Below are positions 38,093 to 46,639 of a stretch of 64,000 nucleotides of DNA, one piece after another. The notes beneath the pieces were generated by a model. It had not been told where the DNA came from, ran no database searches, and was given only the letters and a program-made list of their open reading frames with translations. Made by a program: the position numbers and the translations under genes. The DNA is from Panacagrimonas sp041603235 (GTDB lineage: Bacteria > Pseudomonadota > Gammaproteobacteria > Nevskiales > Nevskiaceae): the NCBI GenBank assembly GCA_041603235.1, contig JBFIES010000011.1, positions 62,001 through 126,000 on the forward strand, in the 5' to 3' direction. Within the stretch, counting starts at the first letter, position 1; each line of letters begins with the position of its first letter.

Positions 38093-38114
38093 GCGTGCTT
38101 CTTGTTGCATTCAG

Positions 38115-39296
38115 ATGCCACACCAACACTTGATCTACCTCGACCACGCCGCAACCACGCCCCTTCGCCCCGAGGCCTGGGAAGCCATGCGCGGCTGGCT
38201 GGAGCCCGGCGGAAATTTCGCCAATCCGGCGTCGGATCATGCGGCGGGGCGGCAGGCTGCCGAGGCAGTAGAGAAGGCCCGCGCGCAAGTGGCGGCACTG
38301 GTTGGTGCACAGGCACGGGAAATGGTCTGGACCAGCGGCGCAACCGAGGCCAATAACCTTGCCATCAAGGGCGCCATCGAGTTCAACCGGCGAAGCTCGA
38401 TGCATGTGTTGACATCGCGGATTGAGCATAAGTGCGTGCTGGATACTTGCCGTTGGCTGGAATCATCGCGCAATGCCCGCGTGACTTATCTGGAGCCCGA
38501 TGCGCTCGGCCGTATTGATCCAGAGCAGGTTCTGCAGGCGCTCACACCCGATACCCTGCTGGTCAGCCTGATGTGGGTGAACAATGAAATTGGCAATGTG
38601 ACGGACATTGCGCGTTTGGCGCCGCTACTGCGCCAACGCGGCGTCATGCTGCATGTGGATGCGGCGCAGGCAGCGGGAAAGATCGAGATTGATCTGGAAC
38701 AGATTCCGATTGATCTGATGTCGCTGTCAGCCCACAAGTTGGGTGGTCCCAAGGGCGTCGGCGCACTATTCGTGCGACGCAAGCCACGCGCGCGGGTTGC
38801 TGCCCAGATGCACGGTGGCGGGCACGAGTGGGGCATGCGCTCCGGCACGCTGGCGACGCATCAGATTGTCGGCATGGGGGCGGCGGCGGCGGCGGTGCAA
38901 GCCCGGTTTTCGGAAGAAGTGCAGCACATGCAAAGTCTGCGCGACGGTCTCGCTTCCCGATTACTGGGGATCAACGAGGTGGTCCGCAATGGCGATATTC
39001 AGTCCTGCGCGCCGCACATTCTCAGCCTGAGTTTTCCCGGCGTGGAGGGAGAGTCTCTGCGCGCGGCGCTCCCACAACTGGCAGTGAGCAGCGGCGCGGC
39101 CTGTTCATCGGCCACATCGGAGCCATCTTATGTGCTCCGGGCTCTGGGGCGGGATGACGAACTTGCCAACGCCTCCTTGCGTCTCTCCGTGGGGCCTGCC
39201 ACCTCTGTCACGGACATTGAATCCGCGGCGCGTATGGTGGCCGAGCAGGTACAAAGATTGCGGGCGCTTTGCCCGCCGGTTTCGCTTTCCAGATAA
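38115..39296 (+). CDS. Cysteine desulfurase (NifS/IscS family), second copy
   Basis: 393 residues. Motifs: YLDHAATTPLRPEAWEAM, WTSGATEANNLAIKGA, NNEIGNVT, HVDAAQAAGK, SAHKLGGPKGVGALFV (PLP Lys, about 207), HGGGHEWGMRSGTLATHQIVG and SSGAACSSAT (active Cys, about 330). It differs clearly from the first copy and heads a run with sthA, an IscU-like gene and an A-type carrier. The short GCG-repeat encodes a poly-Ala stretch (GAAAAAV). The long frame upstream of this ATG is antisense to ugd and not used. Confidence 0.9.
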   Translation: MPHQHLIYLDHAATTPLRPEAWEAMRGWLEPGGNFANPASDHAAGRQAAEAVEKARAQVAALVGAQAREMVWTSGATEANNLAIKGAIEFNRRSSMHVLTSRIEHKCVLDTCRWLESSRNARVTYLEPDALGRIDPEQVLQALTPDTLLVSLMWVNNEIGNVTDIARLAPLLRQRGVMLHVDAAQAAGKIEIDLEQIPIDLMSLSAHKLGGPKGVGALFVRRKPRARVAAQMHGGGHEWGMRSGTLATHQIVGMGAAAAAVQARFSEEVQHMQSLRDGLASRLLGINEVVRNGDIQSCAPHILSLSFPGVEGESLRAALPQLAVSSGAACSSATSEPSYVLRALGRDDELANASLRLSVGPATSVTDIESAARMVAEQVQRLRALCPPVSLSR

Positions 39297-39306
39297 AACA
39301 GATTGC

Positions 39307-40695
39307 ATGAAAAAATACGATGTTCTTGTCATAGGTTCCGGTCCGGCAGGTGAGGGCGCCGCCATGATGGCCGCCAAGAATCACAAGTCGGTGGCGATGG
39401 TTGAGCGCCATCGTGAAGTAGGCGGCGGCTGCACCCACTGGGGAACTATTCCGAGCAAGGCACTGCGCCACGCCGTAAAGACGCTGAATGATGTGCGAAA
39501 CAACCCCTTGCTCCGCGATTTCAGTTCAAAGAATCCGCCAACTTATCCGCAGATTCTGGCGGGTGCGGACAAGGTGGTGGACGCGCAGGTTGCCAGCCGA
39601 AAGCGATATTACGAGCGCAACCGCGTGCCTCTTTATGAAGGCGATGCACGCTTCGTGGATGCCAATCACGTGGAGATTCTGCGCGACGGCAACCGCGAAG
39701 AACTGTTGCAGGCAGAGCACGTCGTCATTGCAACGGGGTCTCGTCCGTATCACCCGCCGAATATTGATTTCTCGCATGCACGTGTTCGCGACAGCGACAG
39801 CATCCTGCAATACGACGAACATCCGTTCTCGGTCACGATTTATGGCGCGGGTGTCATCGGCTGCGAGTACGCGTCGATCTTTCTCAATCTTGGTGCGAAG
39901 GTCACGCTGGTCAACACGCAGGACCGATTGCTGTCGTTTCTCGACGACGAAATTGCCGAAGCCCTGTCTTATCATCTGCGCGAGCAGGGTTGCATCATCC
40001 TGCACGAAGAGACATTCAGCGCGGTGGAACCCCGCAAGCGGGACGTGGTGCTGCACCTGGAGTCATCCAGACGCATCAAGTCCGACCTGCTGCTGTGGGC
40101 GAACGGACGAACCGGCAATGCCGATGGCATGGGCCTGGAGTCGCTTGGTATCGAAATCAATTCACGCGGGCAGATTCAGGTGGATGAACTGTTTCGCACA
40201 TCGCAGCCCCACATTTACGCAGTGGGTGATGTCATTGGCCCTCCCGCATTGGCCAGCGCAGCCTACGTGCAGGGGCGCTTTGTAGGGCAGCACATCATTG
40301 ATGCAGAGGCCCGGCCCAGCATGCAGATGATGATCCCCAGCGGCATCTACACCATTCCCGAGATTTCTTCCGTGGGCCTTACCGAGCGCGAATTGCGCGC
40401 CGCCAATGTGCCTTACGAAGTCGGTCACTCCGCCTTCAAGAGCCTTGCCCGTGCGCAGATGACCAGCGAAACCACCGGCATGCTGAAAATCCTCTTTCAT
40501 TCCGAAAAGCTGGAGGTCCTGGGCGTGCACTGCTTTGGCGACCGCGCTTCGGAGATCGTGCACATCGGCCAGACGGTAATGGCGAATCCGGCCACCAATC
40601 ACATGAGCTATTTCCTGAATACGACGTTCAATTACCCGACGATGGCCGAGGCCTATCGTGTCGCTGCTCACAACGGCCTCAATCGCTTGGCCTGA
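39307..40695 (+). CDS. sthA: Soluble pyridine nucleotide transhydrogenase
   Basis: Moves reducing equivalents between NADPH and NAD+ in the cytosol. 462 residues. The FAD motif is VLVIGSGPAGEGAAMMAAK at the N-terminus. The SthA hallmark GGGCTHWGTIPSKALRHAV shows Cys-Thr-His in place of the CxxxxC disulfide of lipoamide dehydrogenases, which separates this enzyme from LpdA. The NAD domain has GAGVIGCEYASIF, and the dimerisation domain has HSEKLEVLGVHCFGDRASEIVHIGQ. It follows the desulfurase by 10 bases. Confidence 0.96.
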   Translation: MKKYDVLVIGSGPAGEGAAMMAAKNHKSVAMVERHREVGGGCTHWGTIPSKALRHAVKTLNDVRNNPLLRDFSSKNPPTYPQILAGADKVVDAQVASRKRYYERNRVPLYEGDARFVDANHVEILRDGNREELLQAEHVVIATGSRPYHPPNIDFSHARVRDSDSILQYDEHPFSVTIYGAGVIGCEYASIFLNLGAKVTLVNTQDRLLSFLDDEIAEALSYHLREQGCIILHEETFSAVEPRKRDVVLHLESSRRIKSDLLLWANGRTGNADGMGLESLGIEINSRGQIQVDELFRTSQPHIYAVGDVIGPPALASAAYVQGRFVGQHIIDAEARPSMQMMIPSGIYTIPEISSVGLTERELRAANVPYEVGHSAFKSLARAQMTSETTGMLKILFHSEKLEVLGVHCFGDRASEIVHIGQTVMANPATNHMSYFLNTTFNYPTMAEAYRVAAHNGLNRLA

Positions 40696-40701
40696 GGCAG
40701 G

Positions 40702-41106
40702 ATGGTTCAGACGCCAGCGCAGACCAAGGTGAGTACTCAGTCGCCGTACCCGGAACCGGTTTGGCGCTTGTTCAGCGAAACGCCGCGGGGTGGCGTGCTT
40801 CCGAATGGCCCGCGCGTCTATGCCGCGGAGGTGGGTACCCCGGCCGGTCAATTCCGACTTCGGCTGTATTGCCAGTTGGACGAACAGGGCAGGGTCAGTG
40901 CGTCACGTTTTCAGGCCTATGGCTGTCCTTACACCATTGCGGTAGGAAGCTGGCTGGCCCAGTGGTGTGAAGGCCGCCAGATTGCTGAACTGGCCGAATT
41001 TAAGGTTGACCAAATGCGCGTAGCCCTTGAAATACCGGAGGATCGCGCCCATTGTTGGCTTATGGCGCAGGATGTTCTGCGCGAAATTGAACAAGAGTGG
41101 TCATGA
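40702..41106 (+). CDS. IscU/NifU N-terminal domain-like protein
   Basis: 134 residues, starting 6 bases after sthA. The core LRLYCQLDEQGRVSASRFQAYGCPYTIAVGSWLAQWCEG resembles the scaffold region of IscU/NifU proteins, with Cys residues in YGCPYTIA, QWCEG and RAHCWLMAQ, but not in the exact IscU spacing. Context supports a role in Fe-S assembly: a cysteine desulfurase lies upstream and an A-type carrier overlaps its stop (ATGA). It could be an alternative scaffold. Confidence 0.7.
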   Translation: MVQTPAQTKVSTQSPYPEPVWRLFSETPRGGVLPNGPRVYAAEVGTPAGQFRLRLYCQLDEQGRVSASRFQAYGCPYTIAVGSWLAQWCEGRQIAELAEFKVDQMRVALEIPEDRAHCWLMAQDVLREIEQEWS

Positions 41107-41426
41107 GTCTCCAGCTATCTCCAGCCGCAGCCCAGAGGGTCAATGCCCAGATTGCAAAGCGTGGGAAAGGCATTGGCCTGCGCGTGGGCGTAAAGAAGTC
41201 GGGTTGCTCCGGTTTTGCTTACACCATGGACTATGCCGATGAAGCCGCCGCCACCGATCAGATCTTTGAATCCAACGGTGCCAAGCTGGTGGTTGCGGCC
41301 GAGCACCTGCCCATGCTGGAAGGACTGACCCTGGACTGGCAGAAGCAAGGTCTTAACGAGTCCTTCAAGTTCATCAACCCCAATGTCACCGCCGAGTGCG
41401 GCTGCGGGGAGAGCTTCGCGGTCTAG
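41103..41426 (+). CDS. A-type iron-sulfur carrier protein (IscA/ErpA family)
   Basis: 107 residues. The three conserved cysteines are in KKSGCSGFAYTM (about 36) and the C-terminal AECGCGESF (about 100-105). It binds and passes Fe-S clusters to target proteins. The ATG overlaps the upstream stop, so it is coupled to the IscU-like gene. IscA and ErpA cannot be separated by eye. Confidence 0.92.
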   Translation: MSLQLSPAAAQRVNAQIAKRGKGIGLRVGVKKSGCSGFAYTMDYADEAAATDQIFESNGAKLVVAAEHLPMLEGLTLDWQKQGLNESFKFINPNVTAECGCGESFAV

Positions 41427-41462
41427 GTTGGGGCAGGCCTAGGGTCTGCATCGGCGCGCGGC

Positions 41463-41468
41463 TACAAT
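41463..41468 (+). promoter_or_regulatory. -10 box placing the thyA transcript start at its ATG
   Basis: TACAAT, ending six bases before the thyA start codon. A start site at +1 would be the A of ATG, giving a leaderless transcript. No ribosome site is seen and the -35 region is weak. Confidence 0.35.
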
Positions 41469-41474
41469 GGCCGC

Positions 41475-42269
41475 ATGCGCCAATACCTTGATCTGATGCG
41501 CCATGTGCTTGAGCACGGCGCCGAAAAAACCGACCGTACCGGCACCGGCACACTCTCCGTCTTCGGACACCAGATGCGTTTTGATCTGGCTGAGGGTTTC
41601 CCGATGGTGACGACCAAGAAGCTTCATCTGAAATCCATCCTGGTGGAGCTGCTCTGGTTCTTGCGCGGCGATACCAATATTGCCTGGCTCAAGGAGCACG
41701 GCGTCTCCATCTGGGATGAGTGGGCAGACGAATCTGGCGAGCTTGGGCCGGTCTATGGCCGCCAGTGGCGGGCCTGGCCCGCCAGCCGTGATCGCGAGAT
41801 TGATCAGATGCGCCTGCTGCTCGATCAGATCAAGGGCAACCCGGATTCCCGCAGGCTGATCGTGTCAGCCTGGAATGTGGGCGAGCTCGATGAGATGGCC
41901 CTGGCGCCCTGCCATGCTCTGTTCCAGTTCTATGTGGCGCAGGGCAAGCTGTCCTGCCAGCTATATCAGCGAAGCGCCGATATTTTTCTAGGCGTTCCCT
42001 TCAATATCGCGTCCTATGCGCTGCTCACCTTGATGATGGCGCAGGTCTGCGGCCTCAAGCCGGGCGAGTTCATCTGGACCGGCGGCGACTGTCATCTGTA
42101 TTCCAATCATCTGGATCAGGCGCGTCTGCAGCTGCAGCGTGAGCCGCGGCCGCTGCCGAAGATGGTGATCAATCCGGAAGTCAAAGACCTCTTCGCTTTC
42201 GCCCCTGAAGATTTCAATCTCTGCGATTACGACCCGATGCCCCATATCAAGGCACCGGTGGCGGTATGA
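41475..42269 (+). CDS. thyA: Thymidylate synthase
   Basis: Makes dTMP from dUMP using methylene-tetrahydrofolate. 264 residues, the same length as the E. coli enzyme. The nucleophile Cys146 is in MALAPCHALFQFYV; RSADIFLGVPFNIASYALL and GDCHLYSNHLDQ are the dUMP and folate-binding segments. It overlaps folA by four bases, a common folate gene pair because ThyA oxidises the cofactor that FolA regenerates. Confidence 0.97.
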   Translation: MRQYLDLMRHVLEHGAEKTDRTGTGTLSVFGHQMRFDLAEGFPMVTTKKLHLKSILVELLWFLRGDTNIAWLKEHGVSIWDEWADESGELGPVYGRQWRAWPASRDREIDQMRLLLDQIKGNPDSRRLIVSAWNVGELDEMALAPCHALFQFYVAQGKLSCQLYQRSADIFLGVPFNIASYALLTLMMAQVCGLKPGEFIWTGGDCHLYSNHLDQARLQLQREPRPLPKMVINPEVKDLFAFAPEDFNLCDYDPMPHIKAPVAV

Positions 42270-42790
42270 ACTCGGAGCAGGTGCAGCAAGGCCGAATGAT
42301 CAGTCTCATTGTCGCCATGGATCAGCAACGTCTGATCGGAATCGATGGTGAGCTGCCGTGGCGTCTGCCCAATGACCTGAAGCATTTCAAGCAGGTCACC
42401 ATGGGCAAGACCATTGTGATGGGACGGCGCACTTGGGATTCACTCGGGCGGGCCTTGCCCGGTCGGCAGAACTGGGTCATCAGCCGTAAAGATGATTTTC
42501 AGGCCGAAGGCGCGCGAGTCTTTTCGTCCTTGCAGTCGGCGCTGGATGCGCACGAACAGGGTGAGCTGATGATCATCGGCGGCGGCGATCTGTACCGACA
42601 GACTTTGGCGCAGGCATCGCGCATGTACGTCACCAAAGTGCTGGCTGAGGTCAGTGCACCGGATGACATGGCATGCACCTATTTTCCGAAATTCGATGCC
42701 ACACGGTTTCGCGTCAGCGCCCAGGAAAATCATCCGGCAGACGAGCGTCACGCCTATCCCTACCGGTTCCTGACGCTGGATCGAAAATAA
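42266..42790 (+). CDS. folA: Dihydrofolate reductase
   Basis: 174 residues. Motifs: ISLIVAMDQQRLIGIDGELPWRLPNDLKHFKQVTMGKTIVMGRRTWDSL-like core with the active-site acidic residue in LPNDLKHF, then MIIGGGDLYRQTL and the late YPYRFLTLDRK. The ATG used overlaps the thyA stop; an internal ATG ten codons later (MISLIVAMD) gives the textbook FolA N-terminus and is an equally valid start. Confidence 0.95.
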   Translation: MNSEQVQQGRMISLIVAMDQQRLIGIDGELPWRLPNDLKHFKQVTMGKTIVMGRRTWDSLGRALPGRQNWVISRKDDFQAEGARVFSSLQSALDAHEQGELMIIGGGDLYRQTLAQASRMYVTKVLAEVSAPDDMACTYFPKFDATRFRVSAQENHPADERHAYPYRFLTLDRK

Positions 42791-42891
42791 TCTACGCCGC
42801 TCGGTCTGTCGGCGGGCGGGCGGGCAGCGGCGGCGCAATTCTGTAATGCTTTGCGGCCTTTCCAAATCAGAAAATCCAGAGGAGCGCATTC

Positions 42892-43152
42892 ATGGCCGAT
42901 GTGAAATCACAGTTTGAGCAGGCTCAGAAGGACGTCAAGACGCTGACATCGCGTCCTAGTAACGACCAGCTCCTGTCCCTGTATTCGCTGTTCAAGCAGG
43001 GGACTGAAGGTGACGCCAGCGGCAAGCGCCCCGGCATGATGGATATCAAGGGTCGCGCCAAATTCGACGCCTGGGCCAAGCTCAAGGGGACCGATCAGGA
43101 GCAGGCCATGCAGAAGTACGTCGCTCTGGTGAAATCCCTGCTGGCAGGCTGA
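42892..43152 (+). CDS. Acyl-CoA-binding protein
   Basis: 86 residues, the usual ACBP size. The four-helix ACBP signature is clear: FEQAQKDVKTLTSRPSNDQLLSLYSLFKQGTEGD, GKRPGMMDIKGRAKFDAWAKLKG and AMQKYVALVKSLLA. Binds long-chain acyl-CoA esters in the cytoplasm. A GGAG-like ribosome site precedes the ATG. It fits with the lipid metabolism theme of the window. Confidence 0.93.
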   Translation: MADVKSQFEQAQKDVKTLTSRPSNDQLLSLYSLFKQGTEGDASGKRPGMMDIKGRAKFDAWAKLKGTDQEQAMQKYVALVKSLLAG

Positions 43153-43276
43153 GTGGGGTCTGAAGGCGGATTCACCAAATAAGGCGAGGGCGCAGTTGCA
43201 GCGCGCCCCCGCCTGATTAGCCTGCCGCCGGGTGCTTCAAGGTTTGGCGGCAAAATGGGTTCTACACAAACAGCCT

Positions 43277-44032
43277 TCAGACCGCTTTCGAACCCACCCA
43301 ATCTCGTGCGAACTGGCGTGCAACGCGGCCAGAGCGAGAGGCCCGGTTCAAAGCCCAGCGCAAGGCCAGTTTCTGGGTTGCTTCGTCAAAGTCCGTGCAT
43401 CCAAGCTGATTCAGGTGAAGCCTCACCGCATCCAGATATTGAGCCTGGGTGAAAGGCTGAAAGCTGAGCCACAAGCCGAACCGCTCGGCCAGGGAGATTT
43501 TCTCCTCCGTGGTTTCGCCGGGATGGAGCTCGTCGCCATCCCAACGATATTCCTCGTTCTCGCTACGTAGCTCCGGAATGAGGTGCCGACGATTGGACGT
43601 AGCGTAAATCAGGACATTGTCAGGTGGTTCTTCTATACCGCCGTCCAGAGCCGTTTTCAGCGCCGTCAGGCGCGCGTCGTTTGAGGCCACGCTGAAATCG
43701 TCCACATACAGGATGAAGCGCTCCTTGCGCTCGCGCAGCGGCGCAACCACTTCGGGAAGCTCGGTCAGATCGTGGGGGTGAATCTCCACGATGCGAAGCC
43801 CCTGATCGCCAAATTCAGACAGCATTGCCTTGACCAGACTGGACTTGCCGGTGCCCCGCGAGCCCGTTAGAAGCGCGTGATTGGCAGGCTTTTTCGCCAC
43901 GAATTGCGCGGTGTTCTGGCGCAGCGCCGCCTTCTGGCGGTCAATGCCGCAGAGACTCTCAAGCGGGATCAAATGGGGAAAAGAGACGACTTCCAGCCGC
44001 TCACGGTGCCATCGGTATGCAAGGTCAGTCAT
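43277..44032 (-). CDS. DUF815-family AAA+ ATPase
   Basis: 251 residues. Walker A LLTGSRGTGKSSLVKAM (about 54-70) and Walker B RFILYVDDFSVA (about 107-118), plus the sensor segment LIYATSNRRHLIPE. The conserved TTEEKISLAERFGLWLSFQPFTQ block and the N-terminal LIPLESLCGIDRQKAALRQNT are typical of DUF815 ATPases, whose function is unclear. It is the last core gene on this side before the tRNA and island; its own promoter region is shared with the tRNA. Confidence 0.85.
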   Translation of the reverse strand: MTDLAYRWHRERLEVVSFPHLIPLESLCGIDRQKAALRQNTAQFVAKKPANHALLTGSRGTGKSSLVKAMLSEFGDQGLRIVEIHPHDLTELPEVVAPLRERKERFILYVDDFSVASNDARLTALKTALDGGIEEPPDNVLIYATSNRRHLIPELRSENEEYRWDGDELHPGETTEEKISLAERFGLWLSFQPFTQAQYLDAVRLHLNQLGCTDFDEATQKLALRWALNRASRSGRVARQFARDWVGSKAV

Positions 44033-44051
44033 ATTTTATTGGTCTGGGGAA

Positions 44052-44080
44052 TCGACGCTGCCGCGCGTGTCCTTTACAAT
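44052..44080 (+). promoter_or_regulatory. Promoter of the first tRNA gene
   Basis: -35 TCGACG and -10 TACAAT with a 17-bp spacer, followed by a GC-rich discriminator (CCGCGCCCC) as in stringently controlled stable RNA promoters. The tRNA begins 30 bases after the -10. Confidence 0.55.
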
Positions 44081-44109
44081 CCGCGCCCCGCAAGGGCGCT
44101 AGACGTAAC

Positions 44110-44186
44110 GGTGATGTAGCTCAGTTGGTTAGAGCGCGGCACTCATAATGCTGAGGTCGCTGGTTCAAATCCAGCCATCACCACCA
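44110..44186 (+). tRNA. tRNA-Met (CAT anticodon), first copy, site of island A
   Basis: 77 nt. Seven-base acceptor stem (GGTGATG with CATCACC), D-arm GCTCAGTTGGTTAGAGC, anticodon loop CTCATAA with CAT, variable AGGTC, T-arm with TTCAAAT, and encoded 3' CCA. Elongator Met is the default reading; a lysidine-modified tRNA-Ile2 also has CAT and cannot be ruled out by eye. The identical gene recurs about 17 kb downstream. It carries a credible upstream promoter, so I take it as the functional chromosomal copy. Confidence 0.93.
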
Positions 44187-44254
44187 AATTTGTAATAAAA
44201 ATCAATAGTCTGCCGATGAGGTCTGATCCTTATCAAGAGCTGATTTTCCCGGAT

Positions 44255-44271
44255 GGGGACAATTTGGGACA
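44255..44271 (+). repeat. 17-bp direct repeat, copy 1
   Basis: GGGGACAATTTGGGACA, about 69 bases after the first tRNA and just before integrase A. The same 17 bases occur near the other end of island A. Such GGGGACA-rich motifs are common at tRNA-linked integrase elements. Confidence 0.8.
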
Positions 44272-44297
44272 GTCAGCCGTCACTGAGTCGACAGGCT

Positions 44298-45287
44298 ATG
44301 GCGACAATCACGCGGAGAAATTCGTCTCGTTGGCAGGCGAAAGTCAGGCGAGATTTCTACCCAACTTTATCTAGAACCTTCGATAGCCGCCAGAAGGCTT
44401 TAGCCTGGGCGCGCCGAATGGAGTCTGACTTGGACTCCGGATCCTTTATCAATAAGGCAGCCATCAGTCAGATTTCGTTTGTTGATCTCATTGACCGATA
44501 CCTGAAGGAGGTCAGCCCCCGGAAGCGGGGCGGATCTATGGAAAGGGGCAAGCTGGCACCCTACAGGCGTCACCCGCTCTTCTTGAGGCCCGTGGTTGCC
44601 ATCACCGCTCAAGACGCCGCAGAGGTCCGTGACTGGCGTATTGGACAGGTTTCATCTGGAACAGTGCTGCGCGAGTTCTCCATACTCCGGCATGTCCTGG
44701 AAACCGCTCGTAAAGAATGGTTCCTGCCCGTCGACAATTTTGTCAGGGGCATTCGTCTGCCTTCCCCGAACCCGGCGCGAGATCGGCGCTTACGTAATGG
44801 CGAGCTCGAGTTGTTGCTCAAAGGAGCTGAACACTATGGGGGCGCCATGCGTTGGGTGATTCAGTGGCAAATCGAAACCGGAATGCGGCGGGAGGAAACT
44901 GCGTCACTCAAAGAGACTGATATTGACCGAGTCTCTGGCGTTGCCCTGGTTAAGACTTCGAAGAATGGCGGCGCTAGATACATACCATTGAGCATCTGCG
45001 CTCTAGCGGCCTCTCAGGCAGCCAGGGAGCGTCATGGCGAGTCGTTATTCAATATGCGGCCGATGAGTATTACGCAGGCCTTCAAAAGAATCTGCGATCG
45101 CGCCGGAATAATGGACCTCACGCTGCACGATCTTCGGCACGAAGCGACATCGCGTTTCGTTGAAATGGGTTTCAGTATGGCCGAGGTGATGGCCATTACG
45201 GGGCACAAAGATCCTCGAATGATGTTGCGCTACTACCAGCCGGATGCCAAGAAACTTCGAGAACGGTTACTCGGGTTGGCGAGCTGA
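44298..45287 (+). CDS. Tyrosine recombinase (integrase) of island A
   Basis: 329 residues from the ATG of MATITRRN. The longer frame starting 15 codons earlier covers the repeat and lacks support. The N-terminal ATITRRNSSRWQAKVRRDFYPTLSRTFDSR region is an arm-binding-like domain. Catalytic residues: Arg in ETGMRREETASL (about 196), HDLRHEATSRF (His/Arg, about 277-281), GHKDPRMML (His) and Tyr in LRYYQPD (about 311). It lies immediately downstream of the tRNA on the same strand, the usual layout for tRNA-site islands. The gene reads away from the tRNA. Confidence 0.93.
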   Translation: MATITRRNSSRWQAKVRRDFYPTLSRTFDSRQKALAWARRMESDLDSGSFINKAAISQISFVDLIDRYLKEVSPRKRGGSMERGKLAPYRRHPLFLRPVVAITAQDAAEVRDWRIGQVSSGTVLREFSILRHVLETARKEWFLPVDNFVRGIRLPSPNPARDRRLRNGELELLLKGAEHYGGAMRWVIQWQIETGMRREETASLKETDIDRVSGVALVKTSKNGGARYIPLSICALAASQAARERHGESLFNMRPMSITQAFKRICDRAGIMDLTLHDLRHEATSRFVEMGFSMAEVMAITGHKDPRMMLRYYQPDAKKLRERLLGLAS

Positions 45288-45465
45288 CTTCCTATTGGGA
45301 CTTCACCAGCATGTGGAGACCCGAGTCCAGCCTCCTGATGTAATTTGAAGCGATCAACAAGCACTCTGACGCTCGTAGAGAACGCACCATGTGGTGGATG
45401 TGACTCGCGTCCGCTAGCACCTGAAGACGGACGTTGGCGAACATCGAACAATTTGTCGTTGCAGC

Positions 45466-45672
45466 GAACAAAAAAGTTCTGACACAACGCTGTCGACCGA
45501 TTGCTCGGGAATCGGGCGTATGCCAGCGCTTTACTTTTGATTAAATTTCAATTTGCAACCTGAAAACAAGGAGTTGCGGTAAAAAAATAAGTGCTTGATA
45601 AGTCATGGCTGACTGTATCCAATGGGTCTCTATTTGAGAACAAAAAAGGTCCCATTGAGTGAACAAAAAAGT
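45466..45672 (+). repeat. Three copies of GAACAAAAAAG upstream of the Rep-like gene
   Basis: The 11-mer GAACAAAAAAG occurs at 45466-45476, 45638-45648 and 45661-45671; the first and third extend to GAACAAAAAAGT. The third covers the GTG start region. Direct repeats next to a Rep-like gene suggest iterons or a nick site, but three short A-rich copies are weak evidence. Confidence 0.4.
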
Positions 45673-46639
45673 ATCCAAAAGATCGTTAAGAAAACTGACT
45701 CCGACTAGGGACCTCAGAATGCGGAAAGCCCAGCTTCTAGATGACATTTCAGGGGCATTTGGCAAGCTGATTTTTGAGTATCCGGGAGAGATGGCTTTAG
45801 TAATAGAAGAAGACTTAGAGGAAGACACAGTTCCTTCAGAAGGGTTGGGGCGAAGCACAAAGCGAATGCCAGGCACCGCTACCTCAGATCTTCTGGAGAA
45901 AATCGATAAGCATTTGGATAGGCGTGGACTGATATTCGAGGGTGAGTCCAGAATCACGCCGGCCCTATGGAGGCAGCTGGATCCCGTGACAGTCAATCAG
46001 TATCGGCAGTTGGCGTTGGTGCTGTGGGAGCATTGGCTCAGGCTATCCCGGGATTCGAGCACCAATGCCATGCTTGCTAGAGCAAATTCCACTGGAGGCA
46101 AGAATGCTCGGCTTGGGCAGTGGACGGTCCACTCCTTTGACCTAAACCTCGAAACTTCCCTAGAGGCTCGTCTTAGCTCTGAGGCTTCGGCAGATTCCAC
46201 GCTCAGGGCACCCAGCCAAATCATGCGTCGGCGGATCGCGAAAAATTTCGACGACAAGACTCCCTATTGGTTTGCCCTTGAGGAAGCTCCTGTAAATGGT
46301 CGCCTACATATTCATGGCTCAATCGCAATTCAGTCCGGCACTCAAAGCAATAAGCAATGTAGGTCAGATCTTCTTCGCGTGGCGGGCTTTACTCCTAATG
46401 CAACGACCTCTGGGCCCTCGGCAATAGGGTATGCGCTTCGAATGACGGAATACACCGACTTTGAGCATCTCACGCGACGAGCTTCTTATCCCATCAAAGG
46501 TAATCGCCACCGGGAGGGCCTTCATCGTGTCACTAAGCCTGTTACTGACCAGCCTCTTACCCAGTTGGCCAAACGGGTCCACGAATTTCACCGGAGACGA
46601 GTAGCGCGAATGCTCGAAAGCGTCCGTTCCGCCGCCTGA
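45659..46639 (+). CDS. Replication-initiator-like protein with HxH (HUH-type) motif
   Basis: 326 residues, GTG start. The central PYWFALEEAPVNGRLHIHGSIAI (about 200-224) looks like HUH endonuclease motif 2 (His-bulky-His), and HRRRVARMLE is a basic C-terminus. A Tyr suitable as the nucleophile could be YALRMTEYTDFEHLTRR-like (about 257-270), but spacing is uncertain. HUH proteins start rolling-circle replication of plasmids, phages and some integrated elements. I cannot name the family; it may also be a relaxase-like or accessory protein of island A. Base composition is AT-richer than the core genes. Confidence 0.5.
   Translation: MNKKVSKRSLRKLTPTRDLRMRKAQLLDDISGAFGKLIFEYPGEMALVIEEDLEEDTVPSEGLGRSTKRMPGTATSDLLEKIDKHLDRRGLIFEGESRITPALWRQLDPVTVNQYRQLALVLWEHWLRLSRDSSTNAMLARANSTGGKNARLGQWTVHSFDLNLETSLEARLSSEASADSTLRAPSQIMRRRIAKNFDDKTPYWFALEEAPVNGRLHIHGSIAIQSGTQSNKQCRSDLLRVAGFTPNATTSGPSAIGYALRMTEYTDFEHLTRRASYPIKGNRHREGLHRVTKPVTDQPLTQLAKRVHEFHRRRVARMLESVRSAA

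Noticed and set aside
37632..38114. N-terminal extension of the second desulfurase frame
   Set aside because: This portion is antisense to ugd and has no desulfurase similarity; the ATG at 38115 begins the family sequence directly.
38877..38893. GCG trinucleotide run in the second desulfurase
   Set aside because: It encodes a short poly-Ala stretch in frame; too short to call an unstable repeat.
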